A DNA stretch of 5,340 nucleotides. It comes from Pseudomonadota bacterium. Its GTDB lineage: Bacteria > Pseudomonadota > Alphaproteobacteria > Rhizobiales > Xanthobacteraceae. Positions 1-5,340 of this stretch are shown piece after piece (position 1 is the first letter of the stretch; the number at the start of each line of letters is the position of its first letter). Position numbers and translations under genes: made by a program. Where the stretch lies: contig JAEWBL010000057.1 in assembly GCA_023391175.1 (NCBI GenBank), positions 1 to 5,340 of the forward strand, given 5' to 3'. The notes under the pieces are model-generated. The model was not told the origin of the DNA. It saw only the letters and a program-made list of their open reading frames with translations, and did no database searches.

Positions 1-1
1 C

Positions 2-826
2 GCCGGCATCATGATGCACCTGAAGGACAACGACCGCATCGCCTCCACCCATCGCGGCCACGGGCACTGCATCGCCAAGGGCGTGGATGTGGCGGAGATG
101 ATGGCCGAGATCTACGGCAAGTCCTCCGGCTCGTGCCGCGGCAAGGGCGGCTCCATGCACATCGCCGATCTTTCCAAGGGCATGATGGGTGCCAACGGCA
201 TCCTCGGCGCCGGTGCGCCGCTCATCTGCGGCGCGGCGCTCGCCGCCAAGTGCCGGGGCGACGGCGGGGTCGGCATCACCTTCTTCGGCGACGGCGCGGC
301 GAACCAGGGCACGGTTCTGGAAAGCATGAACCTCGCCGCCGTGTGGAACCTGCCGGTGATCTTCGTGCTGGAGAACAACGGATACGCGGAAGCGACTTCG
401 GTGACCTACGCCACCGGCGTGGACAGCTTCCTCGACCGCGCCCACGGCTTCGGCCTGCCGGGCGTCAGCGTGGACGGCACGGACTTCTTCGCCGTCCACA
501 AGGCGGCGGGCGAATTGATCGCCAAGGCCCGCGCGGGCGGCGGTCCGGCGCTGCTCGAATGCAAGATGGTGCGCTTCTACGGCCATTTCGAGGGCGACAG
601 CCAGACCTACAAGGCGAAGGGTGAGAACGACTTCAACCGCCTCAACCGCGACTGCCTGAAGATCTTCGCCGATCGCGTGACGGCGGCGGGCATCGTCTCC
701 GACGCCGAGATCGCGCTCCTTGACCGCGAGGTCGCGACCCTCATCGACGATGCCGTGTCCTCGGCCAAGTCGGCGCCGCAGCCGACCCCGCACGAACTCA
801 CCAGCGACGTTTACGTGTCCTACTGA
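2..826 (+). CDS. acoA: Acetoin dehydrogenase E1 component, alpha subunit (5'-truncated)
   Basis: E1-alpha of the ThDP-dependent acetoin:acceptor oxidoreductase, a cytosolic complex that splits acetoin and hands an acetyl group to lipoyl-E2. The reading frame is open to the left edge (Ala-Gly-Ile precede the first ATG at 11). E1-alpha proteins are usually about 320-335 residues, so roughly 50-60 N-terminal residues are missing, and ATG 11 is an internal Met. Counting from that Met, the visible marks are the THRGHGH segment (13-19), KGGSMH (45-50), and the ThDP/Mg motif starting GDG at 93-95 and ending NN at 122-123. A YGHFEGD segment follows near the C-terminal third. The DNDRIASTHRGHGHCIAKG-type wording favours acetoin E1 over pyruvate dehydrogenase E1, as do the acoB and acoC neighbours. 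acoB follows after 47 bp. It needs AcoB to form the active alpha2beta2 E1. The assignment is firm; substrate specificity is inferred from family resemblance and context. Confidence 0.93.
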   Translation, partial: AGIMMHLKDNDRIASTHRGHGHCIAKGVDVAEMMAEIYGKSSGSCRGKGGSMHIADLSKGMMGANGILGAGAPLICGAALAAKCRGDGGVGITFFGDGAANQGTVLESMNLAAVWNLPVIFVLENNGYAEATSVTYATGVDSFLDRAHGFGLPGVSVDGTDFFAVHKAAGELIAKARAGGGPALLECKMVRFYGHFEGDSQTYKAKGENDFNRLNRDCLKIFADRVTAAGIVSDAEIALLDREVATLIDDAVSSAKSAPQPTPHELTSDVYVSY

Positions 827-863
827 GCCACGACAGCGAACCCGCACGGCCCAACGATTTCCT

Positions 864-870
864 GGAGGAA
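864..870 (+). promoter_or_regulatory. Ribosome binding site of acoB
   Basis: GGAGGAA lies 3 nt before the ATG at 874 and fixes that start. The bases TTTCC at 858-862 can pair with GGAAA at 867-871 around a TGGA loop. This would put part of the Shine-Dalgarno sequence in a weak 5-bp hairpin, and whether that matters is unknown. Confidence 0.75.
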
Positions 871-873
871 ACC

Positions 874-1896
874 ATGTCCCGCACCCTCAGCTTCAAGCTG
901 GCGATCAACGAAGCCCTCGACCTTGAAATGCGCCGCAATCCCTCTGTCATCCTGCTCGGCGAGGACATCGTCGGCGGCTCTGGCTCGCCGGGAGAGATGG
1001 ACGCCTGGGGCGGCGTGCTCGGCGTCACCAAGGGGCTCTACGGCAAGCACGGCAACCGCCTGATGGATACGCCTTTGTCCGAGAGCGCCTATATCGGCGC
1101 GGCCATCGGCGCCGCCGCCTGCGGCATGCGCCCAGTGGCGGAGCTGATGTTCCTCGATTTCATGGGCGTGTGCTTCGACCAGATCCTGAACCAGGCGGCG
1201 AAGTTCCGCTACATGTTCGGAGGCAAGGCGAAGACGCCGGTGGTCATCCGCGCCATGGTGGGCGCCGGCTTCCGCGCCGCCGCGCAGCATTCGCAGATGC
1301 TCACCCCCATGTTCACCCACGTGCCCGGGTTGAAGGTGGTGTGCCCCTCCAACGCCTATGACGCCAAGGGCCTGCTGATCCAGTCCATCCGCGACGACGA
1401 TCCGGTAATCTTCTGCGAGCACAAGAACCTCTACGCCAGCGAGGCGGACGTGCCGGCCGAGCCCTATGCCATCCCCTTCGGCGAGGCGAACGTGGTGCGC
1501 GACGGGCGGGACGTGACCATCGTCAGCTACGGCCTCACCGTCCATCGCGCGCTGGAGGCGGCGGCGACGCTCTCGAAGCGCAGCGGCATCGAGGCGGAGG
1601 TGATCGACCTGCGCACCCTCTCGCCCATCGACTGGGACACCGTGATCGAGAGCGTGGAGAACACCGGCCGCCTCGTGGTGGTGGACGAGGCCAACCCGCG
1701 CTGCTCAATCGCCACCGACGTCGCGGCCTATGTGGCCCAGCAGGCCTTCGGGGCACTGAAGGCGGCGCCGCAGATGGTGACCGCGCCGCACACGCCGGTG
1801 CCGTTCTCGCCCGCGCTGGAGGACCTCTACATCCCCTCCGCCGACGCCATCGCCGCCGCGGTGCTGAAGACCCATCCCCAGGCGCTCGCCGCCTGA
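874..1896 (+). CDS. acoB: Acetoin dehydrogenase E1 component, beta subunit
   Basis: This 340-residue protein has the normal full length for an E1-beta subunit of the 2-oxoacid/acetoin dehydrogenase family. It pairs with AcoA to bind ThDP and carry out acetoin cleavage and reductive acetylation of lipoyl-E2. Visible marks are LLGEDI near 28-32, DTPLSE at 65-70 (the Glu normally activates the ThDP aminopyrimidine ring), the KFRYMFGG segment at 110-117, and AQHSQ at 137-141 (the His is the conserved E1-beta active-site residue). PGLKVVCPS follows at 151-159. The C-terminal transketolase-like domain is marked by DLRTLSPIDWDT (245-256) and a VVVDEA strand at 268-273. The ATG at 874 is preceded by GGAGGAA and gives the family's usual N-terminus, so this start is well supported. 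acoC follows after only 18 bp. Pyruvate dehydrogenase E1-beta is the main alternative; the acetoin-type neighbours argue against it. Confidence 0.94.
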   Translation: MSRTLSFKLAINEALDLEMRRNPSVILLGEDIVGGSGSPGEMDAWGGVLGVTKGLYGKHGNRLMDTPLSESAYIGAAIGAAACGMRPVAELMFLDFMGVCFDQILNQAAKFRYMFGGKAKTPVVIRAMVGAGFRAAAQHSQMLTPMFTHVPGLKVVCPSNAYDAKGLLIQSIRDDDPVIFCEHKNLYASEADVPAEPYAIPFGEANVVRDGRDVTIVSYGLTVHRALEAAATLSKRSGIEAEVIDLRTLSPIDWDTVIESVENTGRLVVVDEANPRCSIATDVAAYVAQQAFGALKAAPQMVTAPHTPVPFSPALEDLYIPSADAIAAAVLKTHPQALAA

Positions 1897-1914
1897 TCGC
1901 CGGAGCATCGGACA

Positions 1915-3033
1915 ATGACGGATACGCGCATCAAGCCCATCGTCATGCCCAAGTGGGGGCTCTCCATGGCGGAGGGCAAGGTCACGGGCTGGCTGAAGCC
2001 CGAGGGCACCGAGATCACCGTCGGCGACGAGATCGTCGAGGTGGAGACGGACAAGATTGCAGGCGTGGTGGAGGCCGGCGACGCCGGCGTCCTGCGCCGG
2101 ACCCTCGGCACGCCCGGAACAGTCTATCCGGTGAAGGCGCTCATCGGCGTGCTTGCCGATGCGGACGTGCCGGATGCCGAGATCGACGCCTTCGTCGCCG
2201 CCTTCGCAGTGCCTGAGGAGGCGGGCGCGGCGGCGGAAACCTCTGGCCCACGCTACGAATTCGTGGACACGCCCGCCGGCCGTCTGCGCTACGCCCGCCG
2301 GGGCGAGGGCGAGAAATCAGTGGTGCTGGTCCACGGCTTCGGCGGCGATCTCGACAACTGGCTGTTCAACATCGACGCCCTCGCCGAGGCCGCCACCGTC
2401 TATGCCCTCGACCTGCCGGGGCATGGACAATCGGACAAGGCTGTGGGCGAGGCGAACCTTGCCTTCCTCTCCGGCGCGCTCATCGCCTTCATGGATGCGC
2501 TCGCGATCCCGCGCGCGCATCTCGTGGGCCATTCCATGGGCGGGGCGGTGGCGAGCGCCACAGCGCTGGAGCATCCCGCACGGGTGGCTTCCCTCGCGCT
2601 CATCGGCTCGGCCGGGCTCGGGCCGGAGATCAATTCCGGCTATACGGACGGCTTCGTCGCCGCCGGCTCGCGGCGCGACATGAAGCCTGTGCTGGAGCAG
2701 TTGTTCCATGATCCGGGAACCGTCACGCGCCAGTTGATCGAGGACATCCTCAAGTACAAGCGCCTCGATGGCGTGGACAACGCGCTCTCCGCCCTCTCCG
2801 CCAATCTCTTCCCCGCCGAGCGGCAGACCCATGTGTTGGCCGGCAGGCTGAGAGAGACGGACGCGCCCATCCTCGTGGTGTGGGGCGAGACCGATCGCGT
2901 CATCCCCGCCGCCCATGCCGGCGCGCTGGAAGGCCGCGCCACGGTGGAGGTGCTCCCCGGCGCCGGCCACATGGTGCAGATGGAGAAATCCGGCCGGGTG
3001 AACGAGCTGCTGCTCGACCACCTCAAGCGCTGA
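1915..3033 (+). CDS. acoC: Acetoin dehydrogenase E2: lipoyl domain fused to alpha/beta-hydrolase domain
   Basis: Dihydrolipoyllysine-residue acetyltransferase of the acetoin dehydrogenase complex, 372 residues. Residues about 6-80 form a biotinyl/lipoyl domain starting with IVMPKWGLSM, with the lipoyl-lysine at K47 in ETDKI. A short linker (about 81-112) leads straight into an alpha/beta-hydrolase domain (about 113-372). That domain shows an HGFGG oxyanion motif (140-144), nucleophile elbow GHSMGG with Ser207, Asp327 in WGETDR, and His352 in GAGHMV, so the Ser-Asp-His triad is complete. There is no HxxxDG motif of the classical E2 catalytic (CAT) domain and no recognisable peripheral subunit-binding domain. 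This architecture is known for AcoC of Pseudomonas and Cupriavidus, where the hydrolase domain is taken to perform acetyl transfer to CoA. GGAG at 1902-1905, 9 nt before the ATG, supports the start. The identification is firm; the chemistry of the hydrolase domain is family inference. Confidence 0.93.
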   Translation: MTDTRIKPIVMPKWGLSMAEGKVTGWLKPEGTEITVGDEIVEVETDKIAGVVEAGDAGVLRRTLGTPGTVYPVKALIGVLADADVPDAEIDAFVAAFAVPEEAGAAAETSGPRYEFVDTPAGRLRYARRGEGEKSVVLVHGFGGDLDNWLFNIDALAEAATVYALDLPGHGQSDKAVGEANLAFLSGALIAFMDALAIPRAHLVGHSMGGAVASATALEHPARVASLALIGSAGLGPEINSGYTDGFVAAGSRRDMKPVLEQLFHDPGTVTRQLIEDILKYKRLDGVDNALSALSANLFPAERQTHVLAGRLRETDAPILVVWGETDRVIPAAHAGALEGRATVEVLPGAGHMVQMEKSGRVNELLLDHLKR

Positions 3034-3058
3034 CCGCCTGAAACCTCGCAACGACAAG

Positions 3059-3083
3059 CGCCGGCGCGCCATCGCGACCGGCG
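3059..3083 (+). other. GC-rich hairpin between acoC and the SDR gene
   Basis: An inverted repeat folds as CGCCGG (3059-3064) plus CGCG (3065-3068), loop CCAT (3069-3072), then CGCG (3073-3076), a bulged A (3077) and CCGGCG (3078-3083). That gives ten G-C pairs with one bulge and a tetraloop. It lies in the longest gap of the window (61 bp) and ends immediately before the AAGGAGG ribosome binding site. No T-run follows, so it is not a standard intrinsic terminator. It could be an mRNA-stabilising or processing element, a translational modulator, or chance in GC-rich DNA. Confidence 0.4.
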
Positions 3084-3090
3084 AAGGAGG
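3084..3090 (+). promoter_or_regulatory. Strong ribosome binding site of the SDR gene
   Basis: AAGGAGG is a near-perfect Shine-Dalgarno sequence, 4 nt before the ATG at 3095. It is the strongest such site in the window and fixes the start of the short-chain dehydrogenase. It abuts the hairpin at 3059-3083. Confidence 0.85.
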
Positions 3091-3094
3091 ACGC

Positions 3095-3880
3095 ATGTCT
3101 GACCTCAAGGACAAGAGCATCATCATCACCGGCGCGGCCGGCGGCATCGGCGCCGCCATCGCCAAGGCCCTCGCGCAGGACGGCGCGCGCATCGTCGTCG
3201 CCGATCTTTCCGCGGCCGCTGCGACGAAGGTGGCGGACGAGATCACGGCCAAGGGCGGCACCGCCATCGCTGTGCCGGTGGATGTGCGCGAGCGGGCGCA
3301 GGTGCGCGCCCTCATCGACAAGGCGGTGGAGGCCTTCGGGCGGCTCGACGTGCTGTTCAACAATGCGGGCGTCGCGCAGACGCGTCCCTTTCTCGACATC
3401 ACCGAGGAGGACTGGCGCTTCGTCACCGATGTGAACGCGCTCGGCGTGCTCATCGGCATGCAGGAGGCGGTGAAGACCTTCCGCGCGCAGGGCGGCGGCG
3501 GCAAGATCATCAATACCGCCTCCATCGCAGCCAAGCAGGGCTACGAGCCTCTCGCCCATTACTGCGCCAGCAAGTTCGCGGTGGTGGCCATGACCCAGGC
3601 CGCCGCCCGCGCCTTCGGCAAAGAGGGCATCACCGCCAACGCCTTCTGCCCCGGCGTGGTGGCCACCGACATGTGGAAGGTGATCGACAAGGGCTTCCGC
3701 GACAGCGGCCTGACCCACGGCGAGAACGAGGCCTTCGACACCTTCGCGGCCGGCGCCGTGCTGGGCCGCGCCTCGCGTCCCGATGATCTTGTCGGCGTCG
3801 CCCGCTTCCTCGCCTCGTCCCAATCCGACTTCATGACCGGCCAGTCCCTGCTCGTGGACGGCGGCATGGTCTTCACCTGA
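3095..3880 (+). CDS. Short-chain dehydrogenase, probable meso-2,3-butanediol dehydrogenase / acetoin (diacetyl) reductase
   Basis: Classical short-chain dehydrogenase/reductase, 261 residues, probably a soluble NAD-dependent tetramer. Marks in order are the nucleotide-binding TGAAGGIG (12-19), Asp37 at the end of beta-2 (favouring NAD over NADP), NNAG (89-92), and the catalytic tetrad Asn114, Ser143, Tyr156 and Lys160 in YCASK. PG (186-187) follows. The C-terminal end, MTGQSLLVDGGMVF (247-260), and the PGVVATDMW segment closely match the BudC/ButA group as I remember it. That group interconverts meso-2,3-butanediol, acetoin and diacetyl. Placement directly after acoABC fits a role in oxidising butanediol to acetoin to feed the complex. 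The ATG is fixed by AAGGAGG 4 nt upstream. SDRs are hard to assign to a substrate from sequence alone; a polyol dehydrogenase (sorbitol or iditol type) is the main alternative. The symbol is left empty because budC/butA naming would imply proven specificity. Confidence 0.85.
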   Translation: MSDLKDKSIIITGAAGGIGAAIAKALAQDGARIVVADLSAAAATKVADEITAKGGTAIAVPVDVRERAQVRALIDKAVEAFGRLDVLFNNAGVAQTRPFLDITEEDWRFVTDVNALGVLIGMQEAVKTFRAQGGGGKIINTASIAAKQGYEPLAHYCASKFAVVAMTQAAARAFGKEGITANAFCPGVVATDMWKVIDKGFRDSGLTHGENEAFDTFAAGAVLGRASRPDDLVGVARFLASSQSDFMTGQSLLVDGGMVFT

Positions 3881-3884
3881 GGAG
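3881..3884 (+). promoter_or_regulatory. Ribosome binding site of the AhpD-like gene, adjoining the SDR stop codon
   Basis: GGAG follows directly on the SDR stop codon (TGA 3878-3880) and lies 5 nt before the ATG at 3890. The 9-bp gap suggests that translation of the AhpD-like protein is coupled to that of the dehydrogenase. Confidence 0.65.
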
Positions 3885-3889
3885 CCGCC

Positions 3890-4237
3890 ATGACCTCCGT
3901 CCCCCAGCAGTTGAAAGAGATGAACCAGCGTTTCGGCGCCCTCGCCAAGGCGGCGCCGCAGGTGATGACCGCCTTCCGCGGCCTCATGGGCGAGGCGTCG
4001 AAGTCCGGCGCCGTGCCGGCCAAGATGAAGGAGCTGGTGGCCCTCGCCATCGCTGTCCACCAGGGCTGCGCCGACTGCATCGTGTTCCACGCGGCCAACG
4101 CGCGGAGCCACGGCGCCACCCGCGCCGAACTCGCCGACATTCTCGGCGTGTGCATCGAGATGGGGGGCGGGCCGTCCGCCGTCTATGCGGGCAAGGCGCT
4201 GGAGGCGTTCGACGCCCTCGCCACCGAGCCGGCCTGA
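3890..4237 (+). CDS. AhpD-like / carboxymuconolactone decarboxylase family protein
   Basis: Small single-domain protein of 115 residues, all-helical by composition, with no signal peptide or membrane segment. It carries E48-x11-C60-A-D-C63-x3-H67. The spacing matches the catalytic Glu118, Cys130, Cys133 and His137 of mycobacterial AhpD (alkylhydroperoxidase/thiol-disulfide adaptor), but the intervening AhpD His132 position is Asp62 here. The two cysteines make a peroxidase or disulfide-reductase activity likely. A true gamma-carboxymuconolactone decarboxylase is unlikely, because the CxxC redox motif points to the AhpD branch and no aromatic-degradation gene is nearby. The gene begins 9 bp after the SDR stop and is followed after 33 bp by the butanediol dehydrogenase, so it is embedded in the operon. 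A role is not known to me. Guesses are detoxification of reactive by-products such as diacetyl or peroxide, or redox exchange with lipoyl-AcoC. Family is firm, function open. Confidence 0.86.
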   Translation: MTSVPQQLKEMNQRFGALAKAAPQVMTAFRGLMGEASKSGAVPAKMKELVALAIAVHQGCADCIVFHAANARSHGATRAELADILGVCIEMGGGPSAVYAGKALEAFDALATEPA

Positions 4238-4257
4238 CCCACCAAGAACAGAGAGAA

Positions 4258-4262
4258 GGGAG
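4258..4262 (+). promoter_or_regulatory. Ribosome binding site of the butanediol dehydrogenase gene
   Basis: GGGAG within a purine-rich run (4250-4264) lies 8 nt before the ATG at 4271. It supports that start, which also gives the family's usual MKAARFH-type N-terminus. Confidence 0.7.
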
Positions 4263-4270
4263 AACCACCC

Positions 4271-5338
4271 ATGAAGGCCGCCCGCTTCCACGCCAAGCGC
4301 GACGTGCGCGTCGAGGACATCGCCGAACCGCCCGCCCCTGGCCCGCGGCAAGTCGTCATCCGCAACAGCTTCTGCGGCATCTGCGGCACCGATCTGCACG
4401 AATATGCCGCCGGCCCCATCTTCATCCCCACCGCGCCGCATCCCTACACCGGCGCAAAGCTGCCGCAGGTGCTGGGCCATGAATTTGGCGGCACGGTCGT
4501 CGCCATCGGCGACGAGGTCACGAACGTGAAGGTGGGCGACCGGGTTTCGGTGCAGCCCATGGTGTCGCCGCGCGACGACTACTTCGGCACGCGCGGCCTC
4601 TACCAGCTCTCGGAAAGCCTCGCCATCATCGGCCTCGGCTGGCAGTGGGGCGGCATGGCGGAGTATGCGCTGGTGAACGACTACAACGTCTTCGCCATGC
4701 CCGAATTCGTCAGCGACGAGCAGGCGGCATTGGTGGAGCCCACCGCCGTCACCGTCTATGCCGCCGAGCGCGGCGGGGTGAAGCCGGGATCGAGCGTGCT
4801 CGTCACCGGCGCCGGCCCCATCGGCCAATTGCAGGTGCTGGCGGCACGGGCGGCGGGGGCGACGCAGATCTTCCTCTCCGACACCAACGACAACCGCCTC
4901 GCCATGGCGCGCCAGATCCTGCCGGATGTCATCACCCTCAACCCGAAGCGCGACGCCGTGGCCGACGCCATCCGCGACCAGACCGAGGGCCACGTGGGCG
5001 TCGACGTGGCGCTGGAATGCGTGGGCGCCGAGGCAGCCCTTGCCACCGGCATCGATGCCGTGCGCCGGCAGGGCGTGGTGGTGCAGGTGGGCCTGCATGT
5101 GGGTAAGCCCGCCGTGGACGGCTTCACCGTGACCTTCAAGGACATCGATGTGCGCGGCTCGTGGTGCTACTCGACGCTGATGTGGCCCAAGGTGGCGGCG
5201 CTCATCGGCAAGGGCCTGCTGCCGGCGGAGAAGGTGGTGACCCGCCGCATCCGCCTTTCCGAGGTGGTGGAGAACGGCTTCGAGGCCCTGCTCGACCCTG
5301 CCGGGCAGGAGCTGAAGATCCTCATCGACCTGCGCTGA
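4271..5338 (+). CDS. bdhA: Zinc-dependent (R,R)-2,3-butanediol dehydrogenase, medium-chain dehydrogenase family
   Basis: This 355-residue enzyme is complete, close to the roughly 346-355 of BdhA-type proteins. It should oxidise (R,R)- and possibly meso-2,3-butanediol to acetoin with NAD. The N-terminal GroES-like domain has Cys38 in CGICGTD (35-41), DLHEY (41-45) and the GPIFIP segment (49-53) typical of Bacillus BdhA. GHE follows at 69-71, so His70 and Glu71 join Cys38 as likely catalytic zinc ligands, and Glu156 in VEPTAV is the further conserved acidic residue. The Rossmann domain has GAGPIG (180-185) and Asp204 at the end of the next strand, favouring NAD. The usual four-cysteine structural zinc lobe is absent: residues 95-130 contain no Cys. 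A remembered comparison with Bacillus BdhA shows the same lack. It lies 33 bp after the AhpD-like gene. An alternative is another polyol or threonine dehydrogenase of this family; the acetoin operon makes butanediol the best call. Confidence 0.88.
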   Translation: MKAARFHAKRDVRVEDIAEPPAPGPRQVVIRNSFCGICGTDLHEYAAGPIFIPTAPHPYTGAKLPQVLGHEFGGTVVAIGDEVTNVKVGDRVSVQPMVSPRDDYFGTRGLYQLSESLAIIGLGWQWGGMAEYALVNDYNVFAMPEFVSDEQAALVEPTAVTVYAAERGGVKPGSSVLVTGAGPIGQLQVLAARAAGATQIFLSDTNDNRLAMARQILPDVITLNPKRDAVADAIRDQTEGHVGVDVALECVGAEAALATGIDAVRRQGVVVQVGLHVGKPAVDGFTVTFKDIDVRGSWCYSTLMWPKVAALIGKGLLPAEKVVTRRIRLSEVVENGFEALLDPAGQELKILIDLR

Positions 5339-5340
5339 GC

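Noticed and set aside
11..13. ATG 11 as the true start of acoA
   Set aside because: The frame stays open to base 2, no Shine-Dalgarno sequence can be seen, and about 50-60 residues of the normal E1-alpha N-terminus would be lost. The gene is cut by the window edge.
820..1545. A 241-codon open frame on the - strand opposite acoB
   Set aside because: It has the same antisense GC artefact composition (His, Ala, Gly, Glu rich) and no motif or ribosome binding site of note.
1759..1784. Near-identical 26-base segment in acoB (1759-1784) and in the AhpD-like gene (3948-3973)
   Set aside because: Both encode a Lys-Ala-Ala-Pro-Gln-type run with the same preferred GC-rich codons. The similarity stops at once on both sides, and the proteins are unrelated. 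Coincidence is the simplest reading.
3034..3094. Intrinsic terminator or internal promoter between acoC and the SDR gene
   Set aside because: The hairpin has no following T-run, and no -35/-10 or -24/-12 pattern could be recognised in the 61 bp.
2317..3534. A 405-codon open frame on the - strand across acoC and the SDR gene
   Set aside because: It is antisense to two clear genes, has no recognisable domain and is compositionally biased; it is a shadow frame.
3890..4237. True 4-carboxymuconolactone decarboxylase (PcaC) of the protocatechuate pathway
   Set aside because: The CxxC-x3-H redox motif with AhpD spacing points to the thiol branch of the family, and no aromatic-degradation gene is nearby.
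3023..5098. A 691-codon open frame on the - strand across the SDR, AhpD-like and butanediol dehydrogenase genes
   Set aside because: Its product is a His/Gly/Ala/Arg-rich low-information sequence with no family motif. It lies wholly antisense to three well-supported genes. GC-rich third positions remove antisense stop codons, so such long shadows are expected.

Overview
This window is a gene-dense, very GC-rich stretch with six co-directional genes on the + strand. Every gap between them is 61 bp or shorter, so it reads as one catabolic operon (or part of one) for acetoin and 2,3-butanediol. The GC-rich third positions, strong Shine-Dalgarno sites and protein sequences suggest a high-GC proteobacterium. 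An alphaproteobacterium of the Hyphomicrobiales (Xanthobacter/Azorhizobium-like) is my best guess, but this is inference and was not tested by any search.

Layout: (1) the 3' part of acoA, the E1-alpha subunit of the ThDP-dependent acetoin dehydrogenase complex, cut by the left edge; (2) acoB, E1-beta; (3) acoC, an E2 with one lipoyl domain joined directly to an alpha/beta-hydrolase domain; (4) a short-chain dehydrogenase closely resembling meso-2,3-butanediol dehydrogenase/acetoin (diacetyl) reductase; (5) a small AhpD/carboxymuconolactone-decarboxylase-family protein with the redox motif E-x11-C-x2-C-x3-H; (6) a zinc-type medium-chain dehydrogenase of the (R,R)-butanediol dehydrogenase family, whose stop codon lies 2 bases before the right edge.

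How they fit together: the two unrelated dehydrogenases would oxidise different stereoisomers of 2,3-butanediol to acetoin. AcoA/AcoB would cleave acetoin with ThDP, releasing acetaldehyde and passing the acetyl group to the lipoyl arm of AcoC, which forms acetyl-CoA. The E3 (dihydrolipoamide dehydrogenase) needed to re-oxidise the lipoyl arm is not in the window. No promoter, transcription terminator, RNA gene, mobile element or CRISPR array was seen, and no gene-free stretch exceeds 61 bp.

The core pathway is well known. The part most worth a second look is the AhpD-like protein beside a lipoylated E2. In mycobacteria AhpD is reduced by a lipoylated E2, so a redox link here is plausible but unproven. 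A GC-rich hairpin directly before the ribosome binding site of the short-chain dehydrogenase is a second, weaker point.
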